From assembly GCF_013363755.1 (NCBI RefSeq), contig NZ_CP054840.1:3031501-3095500 (forward strand): DNA of 64,000 nucleotides, read 5' to 3'. The translations under genes and the position numbers were made by a program. The DNA is from Comamonas antarctica. Its GTDB lineage: Bacteria; Pseudomonadota; Gammaproteobacteria; Burkholderiales; Burkholderiaceae_C. The notes beneath the pieces were generated by a model. It ran no database searches. It saw only the letters and a list, made by a program, of their open reading frames with translations, and was not told the origin of the DNA. This document shows, piece after piece, positions 57,313-64,000 of the stretch; the stretch's first letter is position 1, and each line of letters begins with the position of its first letter.

Positions 57313-58068
57313 TCAGTCGGCGGCCGCGATGATCTGCAAAAAGTCGGCCGCCTTGAGCGACGCGCCGCCCACCAGGCCGCCATCGATGTCGGGCTGGGCC
57401 AGCAGCTGCGCGGCGTTGGCCGCGTTCATGCTGCCGCCGTACAGCAGCGCAATGCCGTCGGCTTGCGTGGTGGCCGCGGCCAGTTGTGCGCGCAGCACGG
57501 CGTGCACTTCCTGCGCCTGTTCGGGCGAAGCCGTGCGGCCGGTGCCGATCGCCCAGACGGGTTCGTAGGCCACCACCAGTTCGGTCACGCAGTGGCCCAC
57601 GGCCTGCACCACCGCGGCCAGCTGGCGCTTGACCACGTTCTGGGTCTCGCCGGCTTCGCGTTCCTGCAGCGTCTCGCCCACGCAGACGATGGGCGTGATG
57701 CCCACGGCCAGCGCGCGCTGCGCCTTGGCGGCCACGACGGCATCGGTCTCGCCATGGTACTGGCGGCGCTCGGAGTGGCCCACCAGCGCGTAGCGCACGC
57801 CGAAGTCACGCAGCATCTCGGCCGAGGTCTCGCCGGTGAACGCGCCTACCGCGTGCTCGGACACATCCTGCGCGGCCAGCGCGATGCGGCTGCCTTCGGC
57901 CAGCGCCTGAACCTGCGCCAGATACGCCGCGGGCACGGCCACCGCCACGCCGCAGCCGGCCTCGGCCGCGGCCTGCGCCAGGCCGTCCTTGAGCGCGCCG
58001 ACCAATGCGGCATTGGCAGCCAGGCTGCCGTTCATCTTCCAGTTACCGACAATGAGTTTTTTCTTCAT
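57313..58068 (-). CDS. tpiA: triose-phosphate isomerase
   Basis: TpiA interconverts dihydroxyacetone phosphate and glyceraldehyde 3-phosphate. The ATG at 58068 overlaps the quinone oxidoreductase stop as ATGA and gives 251 aa starting MKKKLIVGNWKMNG with the active-site Asn/Lys. The catalytic His lies in VGHSERR, the Glu in AYEPVWAIGTG and the phosphate loop in LYGGSMN. An upstream ATG (58077) would add MAS and is less likely. DHAP is also the substrate of the methylglyoxal-synthase-like protein at 23850, though 33 kb away. Confidence 0.97.
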   Translation of the reverse strand: MKKKLIVGNWKMNGSLAANAALVGALKDGLAQAAAEAGCGVAVAVPAAYLAQVQALAEGSRIALAAQDVSEHAVGAFTGETSAEMLRDFGVRYALVGHSERRQYHGETDAVVAAKAQRALAVGITPIVCVGETLQEREAGETQNVVKRQLAAVVQAVGHCVTELVVAYEPVWAIGTGRTASPEQAQEVHAVLRAQLAAATTQADGIALLYGGSMNAANAAQLLAQPDIDGGLVGGASLKAADFLQIIAAAD

Positions 58069-59057
58069 GCTTGCCATGTCAAAACGATTTTTCCGGTGTG
58101 CTCGCTCGATTCCATCAGCGCATGCGACTGCACGGCTTGCTCGGCGGCGAATTGGCGAAAGATCACGGGGCGGACCTTGCCCGATTCGAGCCAGGGCCAG
58201 ACATTCTCGCGCAGCGCCCTGGCAATGGCGCCCTTGAAGGCCACCGAACGCGGACGCAGCGTCGAGCCGGTGACCGTGAGGCGCCGGCGCAGCACCAGGC
58301 TGGCGTCGAACTGCGACTTCACGCCGCCCTGCACCGCGATGATCACCAGCCGCCCGTCTTCGGCCAAGCACTCGACTTCGCGCGCGACATAGTCGCCCGC
58401 CACCATGTCGAGAATCACGTCCACGCCGCGGCCCTCGGTGATGCGCATGACTTCGGCGACGAAGTCCTGCGTCTTGTAGTTGATCGCATGCTGCGCGCCC
58501 AGCGCCAGGCAGTTGTCGCACTTGGCATCGCTGCCGGCGGTGATGATGACGTTCGCGCCCCAGGCACGGGCCAGCTGGATCGCGGTCACGCCGATGCCGC
58601 TGCTGCCGCCCTGCACCAGCAGCGTCTCGCCGGGTTGCAGCGCGCCGCGCTGGAACACATTGCTCCACACCGTGAAGTAAGTCTCGGGCAGCGAGGCCGC
58701 CTCGACATCGGACAGGCCCTGGGGCACGGGCAGGCATTGCGCCACCGGGGCCACGCAATACTCGGCATAGCCGCCGCCGGCCAGCAGCGCGCAGACACGG
58801 TCGCCGACCTGGATGCCAGCCGCGGCCATGGCCTCGGCGTCGCCACTTTCGACCACGCCCGCGACTTCGAGGCCGGGAAGCTCCGAAGTGCCGGGCGGCG
58901 GCGCATAGCGGCCCTTGCGCTGCAGCACGTCGGGGCGGTTGATGCCGCTGGCCGCCACGCGGATCAGCAGCTCGCCCGCACCGGCCACGGGGGTCGGGTG
59001 CTCGGCCAGCCGCAGGACCTCGGGGCCTCCGGGGGAAGTGATTTCAACAGCGCGCAT
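58065..59057 (-). CDS. NAD(P)H quinone oxidoreductase, zinc-independent MDR/PIG3-like
   Basis: This 330-aa member of the medium-chain reductase superfamily lacks the zinc-binding Cys set. It has the catalytic-side start MRAVEITSPGGPEVLRLAEH, the GINRPDVLQRKGRYAPPPG signature of PIG3/TP53I3-type quinone oxidoreductases, and the Rossmann GGSSGIGVTAIQLA. The substrate is a quinone or enone, unknown in detail. The ATG at 59057 has strong support; the longer frame to 59099 is not needed. It is upstream of tpiA on the same strand with a 4-nt overlap, so they are co-translated. Confidence 0.9.
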   Translation of the reverse strand: MRAVEITSPGGPEVLRLAEHPTPVAGAGELLIRVAASGINRPDVLQRKGRYAPPPGTSELPGLEVAGVVESGDAEAMAAAGIQVGDRVCALLAGGGYAEYCVAPVAQCLPVPQGLSDVEAASLPETYFTVWSNVFQRGALQPGETLLVQGGSSGIGVTAIQLARAWGANVIITAGSDAKCDNCLALGAQHAINYKTQDFVAEVMRITEGRGVDVILDMVAGDYVAREVECLAEDGRLVIIAVQGGVKSQFDASLVLRRRLTVTGSTLRPRSVAFKGAIARALRENVWPWLESGKVRPVIFRQFAAEQAVQSHALMESSEHTGKIVLTWQA

Positions 59058-59110
59058 GGGCAACCTCGCGAAAGAAAGACAACGGTCCGGCGCGAGCACC
59101 GGCAGAAACC

Positions 59111-59142
59111 AAAAAATCGGCCTCCCATGACGGAGGCCGATT
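59111..59142 (-). terminator. rho-independent terminator of pnp
   Basis: AATCGGCCTCC (59115-59125) pairs with GGAGGCCGATT (59132-59142) around 6 nt. The A run at 59111-59116 gives a U tract on the minus strand. It follows the pnp stop by 18 nt and separates it from the quinone oxidoreductase. Confidence 0.9.
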
Positions 59143-59160
59143 CCTCAGCGCAGCAGCAGC

Positions 59161-61374
59161 TTATTGCTGCTGGTCATTGGCACGCGGCGCGCGCGGCTCG
59201 CGGGGTTCGCGTTGCTCGCGGGGTTCACGCGGCTCGCGGCGCTCGGCAGGAGCCGGACGGTCGCCACGCGGCTCGCCTGCGGGGCGCTCGGCCAGGGCCT
59301 TCATGGACAGCTTGACGCGGCCCTTTTCATCGGTTTCCATGACCTTGACCTTGACGATCTGGCCTTCGCGCAGGTAGTCATTGACGTTTTCCACGCGCTC
59401 GTGGGCGATCTGGCTGATGTGCAGCAGGCCGTCCTTGCCGGGCAGCAGGTTGATCAGCGCGCCGAAATCGAGGATCTTGGTCACGGGACCTTCATAGACC
59501 TTGCCGATTTCCACTTCCGCGGTGATCTGCTCGATGCGCTTCTTGGCTTCGTCGGCCTTGGCGGCTTCGGTCGCGGCAATGGTGATCGTGCCGTCTTCGT
59601 CGATGTTGATCTGGCAGCCGGTCTCTTCGGTCAGCGCACGGATCACCGAGCCACCCTTGCCGATGACGTCGCGGATCTTCTCGGGGTTGATCTTCATGGT
59701 GTAGAGCTTGGGAGCGAAGTTCGAGACTTCGGTCTTGGCTTCGCCCATGGCGCTTTGCATCGCGCCCAGGATGTGCATGCGCGCTTCCTTGGCCTGGGCC
59801 AGGGCGACCTGCATGATTTCCTTGGTGATGCCCTGGATCTTGATGTCCATCTGCAGCGCGGTGATGCCGTTGGTCGTGCCGGCCACCTTGAAGTCCATGT
59901 CGCCCAGGTGATCTTCATCGCCCAGGATGTCGGTCAGCACGGCGAAACGGTTCTCTTCCTTGATCAGGCCCATGGCGATGCCGGCCACATGGGCCTTCAT
60001 CGGCACGCCGGCGTCCATCAGCGACAGGCAGCCGCCGCAGACCGAAGCCATCGACGACGAACCGTTGGACTCGGTGATTTCCGAGACCACGCGCATCGTG
60101 TAGGGGAACTCTTCCTTGGTCGGCAGCACGGCCACCAGGGCACGCTTGGCCAGACGGCCGTGGCCGATTTCGCGGCGCTTGGTCGAACCCATGCGACCGA
60201 CTTCGCCGGTGGCGAAGGGAGGCATGTTGTAGTGCATCATGAAGCGGTCTTCGTACTCGCCGGCCAGCGCGTCGATGCGCTGGGCATCGCGTTCCGTGCC
60301 CAGCGTGGCCACGACCAGCGCCTGGGTCTCGCCGCGCGTGAACAGCGCCGAGCCGTGGGTGCGGGGCAGCACCGAGTTGCGGATCTCGATCGGGCGCACG
60401 GTGCGCGTATCGCGGCCATCGATGCGCGGCTCGCCGGCCAGGATCTGGCTGCGCACGATGCGCGCTTCGATGTCGAACAGCATGCCTTCGACCTTGACTT
60501 CGTCGAACACCACGCCCTGCTCGGTCAGGCCGGCCTTGACGACGGCGTACGCGTCGCGGCAGGCGTGCGTGCGGCTTTGCTTGTTGCGGATCTGGTAGGC
60601 GTCGCGCAGGGCCTGCTCACCCAGGGCGTTGACCTGGGCAATCAGCGCCTCGTCCTTGGCCGGAGCCTGCCAGTCCCAGACCGGCTTGCCGGCGTCGCGC
60701 ACCAGTTCATGGATGGCGTCGATGGCAATGCGGCTTTGCTCGTGGCCGAACACCACGGCGCCGAGCATGATTTCCTCGGACAGCTGCTGGGCTTCGGACT
60801 CGACCATCAGCACCGCGGCTTCGGTACCGGCCACGACCAGGTCCATCTGCGAGTCCTTGCGCTGCGTCTGGCCGGGGTTGAGCACGTATTCGCCATTGAT
60901 GTAACCCACGCGGGCGGCACCGATGGGACCGGCAAACGGGATGCCCGAGACAGCCAGCGCGGCCGACGAGGCGATCAGCGCGGCGATGTCGGCATCGACT
61001 TCGGGGTTCAGCGACACGGTGTGGATCACCACGTGCACGTCGTTGTAGAAGCCTTCGGGGAACAGCGGGCGGATCGGACGGTCGATCAGGCGGCTGGTCA
61101 GCGTCTCATGTTCGCTGGGCTTGGCTTCGCGCTTGAAGAAGCTGCCGGGGATCTTGCCGGCGGCGTAGGTCTTCTCGATGTAGTCCACGGTCAGGGGGAA
61201 GAAATCCTGGCCCGACTTGGCCTTCTTCGAGGCCACCACGGTGGCCAGCACCACGGTGTCGTCGATGTTCACCAGCACCGCGCCAGACGCCTGGCGGGCG
61301 ATTTCACCGGTTTCCAGGGTGACCGTGTGCTGGCCCCATTGGAAGGTCTTCGTGACTTTGTTGAAAATGCTCAT
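59161..61374 (-). CDS. pnp: polyribonucleotide nucleotidyltransferase
   Basis: PNPase degrades RNA 3' to 5' with phosphate and is part of the degradosome. The 737-aa protein has two RNase PH domains (about 1-220 and 315-545, with [20 protein letters not shown] and [20 protein letters not shown]), a KH domain (about 555-615, [18 protein letters not shown]) and an S1 domain (about 620-690). The C-terminal 40 residues are a repetitive Arg/Glu/Pro tail ([15 protein letters not shown]). ATG at 61374 has AAGGAGC upstream. An inverted repeat lies in its leader, and rpsO is just upstream, the usual arrangement. Confidence 0.97.
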   Translation of the reverse strand: MSIFNKVTKTFQWGQHTVTLETGEIARQASGAVLVNIDDTVVLATVVASKKAKSGQDFFPLTVDYIEKTYAAGKIPGSFFKREAKPSEHETLTSRLIDRPIRPLFPEGFYNDVHVVIHTVSLNPEVDADIAALIASSAALAVSGIPFAGPIGAARVGYINGEYVLNPGQTQRKDSQMDLVVAGTEAAVLMVESEAQQLSEEIMLGAVVFGHEQSRIAIDAIHELVRDAGKPVWDWQAPAKDEALIAQVNALGEQALRDAYQIRNKQSRTHACRDAYAVVKAGLTEQGVVFDEVKVEGMLFDIEARIVRSQILAGEPRIDGRDTRTVRPIEIRNSVLPRTHGSALFTRGETQALVVATLGTERDAQRIDALAGEYEDRFMMHYNMPPFATGEVGRMGSTKRREIGHGRLAKRALVAVLPTKEEFPYTMRVVSEITESNGSSSMASVCGGCLSLMDAGVPMKAHVAGIAMGLIKEENRFAVLTDILGDEDHLGDMDFKVAGTTNGITALQMDIKIQGITKEIMQVALAQAKEARMHILGAMQSAMGEAKTEVSNFAPKLYTMKINPEKIRDVIGKGGSVIRALTEETGCQINIDEDGTITIAATEAAKADEAKKRIEQITAEVEIGKVYEGPVTKILDFGALINLLPGKDGLLHISQIAHERVENVNDYLREGQIVKVKVMETDEKGRVKLSMKALAERPAGEPRGDRPAPAERREPREPREQREPREPRAPRANDQQQ

Positions 61375-61393
61375 TTTTGCTCCTTGATTGATA

Positions 61394-61409
61394 GCTATAT
61401 ATTCATAGC
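61394..61409. promoter_or_regulatory. short inverted repeat in the pnp leader
   Basis: GCTAT (61394-61398) and ATAGC (61405-61409) flank 6 nt, about 20 nt before the pnp start and just upstream of its ribosome-binding site. It could be a fold in the leader or part of a promoter. PNPase autoregulates through a leader hairpin in E. coli; no equivalent long hairpin is visible here. Confidence 0.3.
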
Positions 61410-61530
61410 CGGCAATGGATTGGAGGACAAATCAGAACACGATGCCATTCCAGCAGACCTGTGCGCTGGCCGCGAGCCACAAGGCTGTTGGAATGACATA
61501 GCTTCGCTCTGTTATCCATCCTCCGAAGTA

Positions 61531-61568
61531 AAAAACGCCTGAGCTAGCAGGCTAACTCAGGCGTTTTT
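61531..61568. terminator. rho-independent terminator of rpsO (bidirectional form)
   Basis: AAAAACGCCTGAG (61531-61543) pairs with CTCAGGCGTTTTT (61556-61568). It follows the rpsO stop by 14 nt on the minus strand and would separate rpsO from pnp, or allow partial read-through into pnp. Confidence 0.92.
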
Positions 61569-61582
61569 CTATCTGACCTGGC

Positions 61583-61849
61583 TTACTTGCGCAGGCCCAG
61601 CTTGGCGATCAGCGCGGTGTAGCGGTCGGCGTCGCGGGACTTCAGGTAGTCCAGCAGCTTGCGGCGGCGGCTCACCATGCGCAGCAGGCCGCGGCGACCG
61701 TGGTGGTCCTTGGCGTGCTGCTTGAAGTGGGGGGTCAGTTCGTTGATGCGTGCGGTCAGCAGGGCGACTTGCACTTCGGGGCTGCCAGTGTCGTTTTCGG
61801 CACGGGCATTGGCCTTGACAACTTCGGCCTTGATAGAGGATGCGATCAT
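61583..61849 (-). CDS. rpsO: 30S ribosomal protein S15
   Basis: S15 binds 16S rRNA early in 30S assembly. The 88-aa protein has the family sequence [20 protein letters not shown] and [20 protein letters not shown] with the Arg/Lys face that contacts the RNA three-way junction. Length and motifs are normal. A strong terminator follows and pnp lies downstream. The 241-bp gap to the plus-strand gene at 62091 includes its promoter; no clear hexamer pair was defined. Confidence 0.98.
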   Translation of the reverse strand: MIASSIKAEVVKANARAENDTGSPEVQVALLTARINELTPHFKQHAKDHHGRRGLLRMVSRRRKLLDYLKSRDADRYTALIAKLGLRK

Positions 61850-62090
61850 TTGGTTTTTTCCTGTATGCGGGGCAGCGGCCAGGCGCGCCCCTGTTGACTT
61901 GCGCCAGCGGCTGGAACGGCCATCGGCGTGCGTCTTGCACCATGCAAAACCCCGCGATTATAGCGCGCCGCGTTTTTGCCGCCCGCAGCCTTGCGGCTTT
62001 ACCGTGCTGGCGCCAGGGACGAAACGCGCGTCGCGGACGCCGCGGCGCAGAATTTCCGGCGTTCATCCGCGCCCCCCGAGGAGGCCTGCC

Positions 62091-62375
62091 ATGCCCGCCT
62101 GGTTTCTTTTGAGCGCCCCGGCGCTGGCCCTGCTGCTGGCGGCCGCTGCGGCCGAAGCCACGGGTACCCGGGCACCGGGCGCAGGCCCGGCGCCGCATGC
62201 CGCGCCCACGGCACGCACCAGCCGGCGCAAGCCGCGCATCGTCCATCTGCCCAGCCCTTCGGAAGAAAGCACGGCGCAGCGCGACCGGCGCCTGGCGCGC
62301 GAATGCCGCGGCCTGCCCAATGCCGGCGCATGCCTGGGGCGTGCAGGGGCGCATTCCGCGGCCGGGCGCCAGTGA
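62091..62375 (+). CDS. small secreted or membrane-associated hypothetical protein
   Basis: This 94-aa frame starts with ATG at 62091, preceded by GAGGAGG 6 nt upstream, a strong ribosome-binding site. It begins PAWFLLSAPALALLLAAAAA, a signal-like hydrophobic stretch, then an Ala/Pro/Arg-rich region and a Cys pair near the end (ARECRGLPNAGACLG). I do not recognise it. A signal peptide before a short Cys-pair tail suggests a secreted protein. It lies before the minor pilin genes but its link to them is not clear. Confidence 0.5.
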   Translation: MPAWFLLSAPALALLLAAAAAEATGTRAPGAGPAPHAAPTARTSRRKPRIVHLPSPSEESTAQRDRRLARECRGLPNAGACLGRAGAHSAAGRQ

Positions 62376-62464
62376 CGACCGGGCAGCGTTCCGCTGGTCG
62401 GGCGCATCCTGCCGCCTGTCGGCCTTTTCTGGCTCCGACCCGGGATCTGTGCTCAAGTCCAGGC

Positions 62465-63040
62465 ATGAAGCTTCGATCCTCCCGCTTCGCAGACCTGGGC
62501 ACACAGCGTGCATCCGGCCTGACGCTGGTCGAGGTCCTTGTGACTCTGGCCATCGTCGCGCTGCTGATGACGCTGGCCGTGCCCTCCTTCAAGCCCATGC
62601 TCGACCGCTGGCGCGTGAAGCAGAGCGTGGGCGCGCTCACCGACACCATCCGCCTGGCGCGCTCCGAGGCCATCAAGCGCGGCGGCAATGTGGTGATCCA
62701 GAAGCTGCCCAACGACACCGATGGCTGCACGCTCGCGGCCGCGGCCGGCGAGTGGGGCTGCGGCTGGCGCGTGTTCGTCGACAGCGACGGCAGCGGCAGC
62801 TACACCACCGGCGACGTGATACTGCAGACGGCCCAGGTACCGGGCGGCATCCAGGTCCGGCATGTCGTCAGCGTGGCGGCCATCGGGGTCGACCGCTGGG
62901 GCAAGATGGACGGACTCAACGCCAAGAGCTTCACGATCTTCCCTGCGCCCGACGGCACCGCCTCCCCGGCCACGCGCACGCTGTGCATCTCGGCCGGTGG
63001 ACGCATCCACGACGAGGAGGGTGCGACATGCCCCGGCTGA
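62465..63040 (+). CDS. fimT: GspH/FimT family type IV minor pilin
   Basis: This 191-aa protein is a type IV pilin-like subunit. It has the prepilin peptidase site RASG-LTLVEVLVTLAIVALL, where cleavage before Leu leaves a Glu at position +5, followed by a hydrophobic helix. The GspH/FimT C-terminal domain includes RLARSEAIKRGGNVVIQKL and ends with ISAGGRIHDEEGATCPG. Its stop overlaps the pilV start by 13 nt. It starts a cluster of minor pilins that primes pilus assembly. Confidence 0.9.
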   Translation: MKLRSSRFADLGTQRASGLTLVEVLVTLAIVALLMTLAVPSFKPMLDRWRVKQSVGALTDTIRLARSEAIKRGGNVVIQKLPNDTDGCTLAAAAGEWGCGWRVFVDSDGSGSYTTGDVILQTAQVPGGIQVRHVVSVAAIGVDRWGKMDGLNAKSFTIFPAPDGTASPATRTLCISAGGRIHDEEGATCPG

Positions 63041-63666
63041 AGCAGCAAGGCATCACGCTGGTCGAGTCGCTGGTGGCGATCGTCGTGATGGCGCTGGGCG
63101 TGCTGGGCATACTGGGCGTGCAGATGCGCACGCTGGCCGACACCCAGACCAGCGTGCGCCGCGCCCAGGCAGTGCGGCTGATCGAGGACCTGAGCGAACG
63201 CATCCGCGCCAATCCCGGCGGCCTGTCGCAGCTGGCCAGCTATGTCATGGACCAGCCGGCGCCCGCCGCGCCGCCCACGGCCCAGGACGTGGCGGCACTG
63301 CAGACCTTGCAAACCACCTGCAGCACGAATGCCTGCACCAGTGGCCAGCTGGTCACGCGCGACCGCGCGCTGTGGCTGGCCACGGTGCAGCAGAGTCTGC
63401 CGCTGGGAAATGCACGGGTGTTTGTGGTGGACAGTGAAAACGTCGCCGTCGACCGGCGCCAGCTGGGCGTCATGATCAGCTGGCGCGAGAACGAGCGCGC
63501 CATGGACGACAGCAGCTACACCGCCGCGCTCCAGTCGCCCGACAGCACGGCCAGCGGCGTGGGCTGCCCCACGGGCCGCAGCTGCCACCTGCAGTACATC
63601 CAGCCCGGCGCGCGCTGCATTCCCTATGGCGCCTCGGGCACGGCCCAGGTCATGTGCCCGGATTGA
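63028..63666 (+). CDS. pilV: type IV pilus modification protein PilV
   Basis: PilV is a minor pilin with an N-terminal prepilin motif (QQG-ITLVESLVAIVVMALGV) and the family's VQMRTLADTQTSVRRAQAVR. The 212-aa protein has several Cys residues, including TTCSTNAC and GCPTGRSC, that could form disulfides in the globular part. The ATG at 63028 has GAGGAGG 7 nt upstream and overlaps the fimT end. pilW follows after 4 nt. Confidence 0.9.
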   Translation: MPRLKQQGITLVESLVAIVVMALGVLGILGVQMRTLADTQTSVRRAQAVRLIEDLSERIRANPGGLSQLASYVMDQPAPAAPPTAQDVAALQTLQTTCSTNACTSGQLVTRDRALWLATVQQSLPLGNARVFVVDSENVAVDRRQLGVMISWRENERAMDDSSYTAALQSPDSTASGVGCPTGRSCHLQYIQPGARCIPYGASGTAQVMCPD

Positions 63667-63670
63667 CGCC

Positions 63671-64000
63671 ATGCGCCGCCCTTCTTCGCCCTCCCCGATG
63701 CGTGGCCAGCGCGGCCTGACCCTGGTCGAGCTGCTGGTCGGACTGGCCATCGGCCTGATGACCATTGCCGTGGCCATAGGCACGCTGGTCATCTCGCGCC
63801 AGGTCTCGGGCTCGGTCAGCGAGGCAAGCCAGTTGCAGCAGCAGGCCGCGCAGGCGTTCCGCAGCATCGGCCAGCAGGCGCGCCAGGCTGGCTCGCTGCG
63901 CCTGAACCTCGCCTATGCCAAGGACAGCAGCCAGAGCGTGGACCTGGCCGACCCGGTGGCGTTCGAAGTACCGACCGGCGTGACGACCGTGGGCGGCGTG
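63671..64000 (+). CDS. pilW: type IV pilus assembly protein PilW, C-terminus outside window
   Basis: The frame opens with ATG at 63671, 4 nt after pilV, and runs open to the right edge (110 codons). The prepilin site GQRG-LTLVELLVGLAIGLMT and hydrophobic helix are followed by SEASQLQQQAAQAFRSIGQQ, the PilW pattern of the second helix. The rest of the minor pilin set (pilX, pilY1, pilE) is expected beyond the window but cannot be seen. Confidence 0.88.
   Translation, partial: MRRPSSPSPMRGQRGLTLVELLVGLAIGLMTIAVAIGTLVISRQVSGSVSEASQLQQQAAQAFRSIGQQARQAGSLRLNLAYAKDSSQSVDLADPVAFEVPTGVTTVGGV

Noticed and set aside
59170..59290. Short direct repeats (CGCGGCTCGCGGGGTTCGCG-like) that look like a CRISPR array
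   Set aside because: They encode the repeated Arg/Glu/Pro tail of PNPase, are not separated by unique spacers of constant length, and stay in frame. No cas gene is in the window.

Overview
The window is chromosomal DNA from a GC-rich betaproteobacterium, most likely a member of the Comamonadaceae (Burkholderiales). The gene order supports this: coaBC/pyrG/kdsA/eno/ftsB, the tpiA-secG-tRNA-Leu-nuoA..N block followed by DUF2818 and DUF1178, two orphan Bug-type (TctC) binding proteins, and tandem degenerate EAL-HDOD proteins. Codon use is strongly biased to G/C at third positions, so most long ORFs in other frames are mirror artefacts.

Layout. 1-6.8 kb: the end of an unknown gene and coaBC on the minus strand, then a plus-strand run pyrG, kdsA, a DUF1330 gene, eno, ftsB and a small unknown gene. 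6.9-12 kb: hslO and a gamma-carbonic-anhydrase-like gene (minus), then a DUF455 ferritin-like gene and two tandem EAL-HDOD genes (plus). 12-16.4 kb, minus strand: a Bug protein, xerD, a second Bug protein and queG. 16.4-23.7 kb: tsaE, amiC, an OsmB-like lipoprotein, dedA (minus), a second OsmB-like lipoprotein, mutL and gdhA. 23.8-27.9 kb: a two-domain methylglyoxal-synthase-like protein, a lipoprotein hydrolase, a glycosyltransferase-like gene and miaA. 27.9-34.4 kb: an AttEFGH-like ABC exporter cluster (ATPase, FtsX-type permease, AttH-like protein) interrupted by a choice-of-anchor I lipoprotein.

34.4-35.9 kb holds the most unusual feature: a two-gene minus-strand cassette with a 73-aa NHLP/Os1348-like peptide precursor followed 5 nt later by a radical SAM enzyme. 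It looks like a minimal orphan RiPP system, in a locally AT-richer stretch between two ordinary blocks. Its promoter region carries an inverted repeat.

35.9-40.7 kb is a livG-livF-livK-livH-livM branched-chain amino acid transporter whose LivF has Arg in place of the Walker A lysine. 41-56.6 kb is DUF1178, DUF2818 and the complete 14-gene complex I operon (minus strand, nuoA to nuoN), with two copies of one intergenic repeat flanking nuoN. 56.7-61.8 kb: tRNA-Leu(GAG), secG, tpiA, a quinone oxidoreductase, pnp and rpsO. 62-64 kb: a small secreted protein, then the start of a minor pilin cluster (fimT-like, pilV, pilW) that runs off the window end.

Several genes (coaBC, DUF455, both EAL-HDOD genes, mutL, queG, attH) have a -10-like hexamer only 6-10 nt before the start codon and no Shine-Dalgarno sequence, which suggests leaderless transcripts. 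The pyrG leader contains a 107-bp nested imperfect palindrome. All functional calls are by reading motifs and recalling families; no database search was run.
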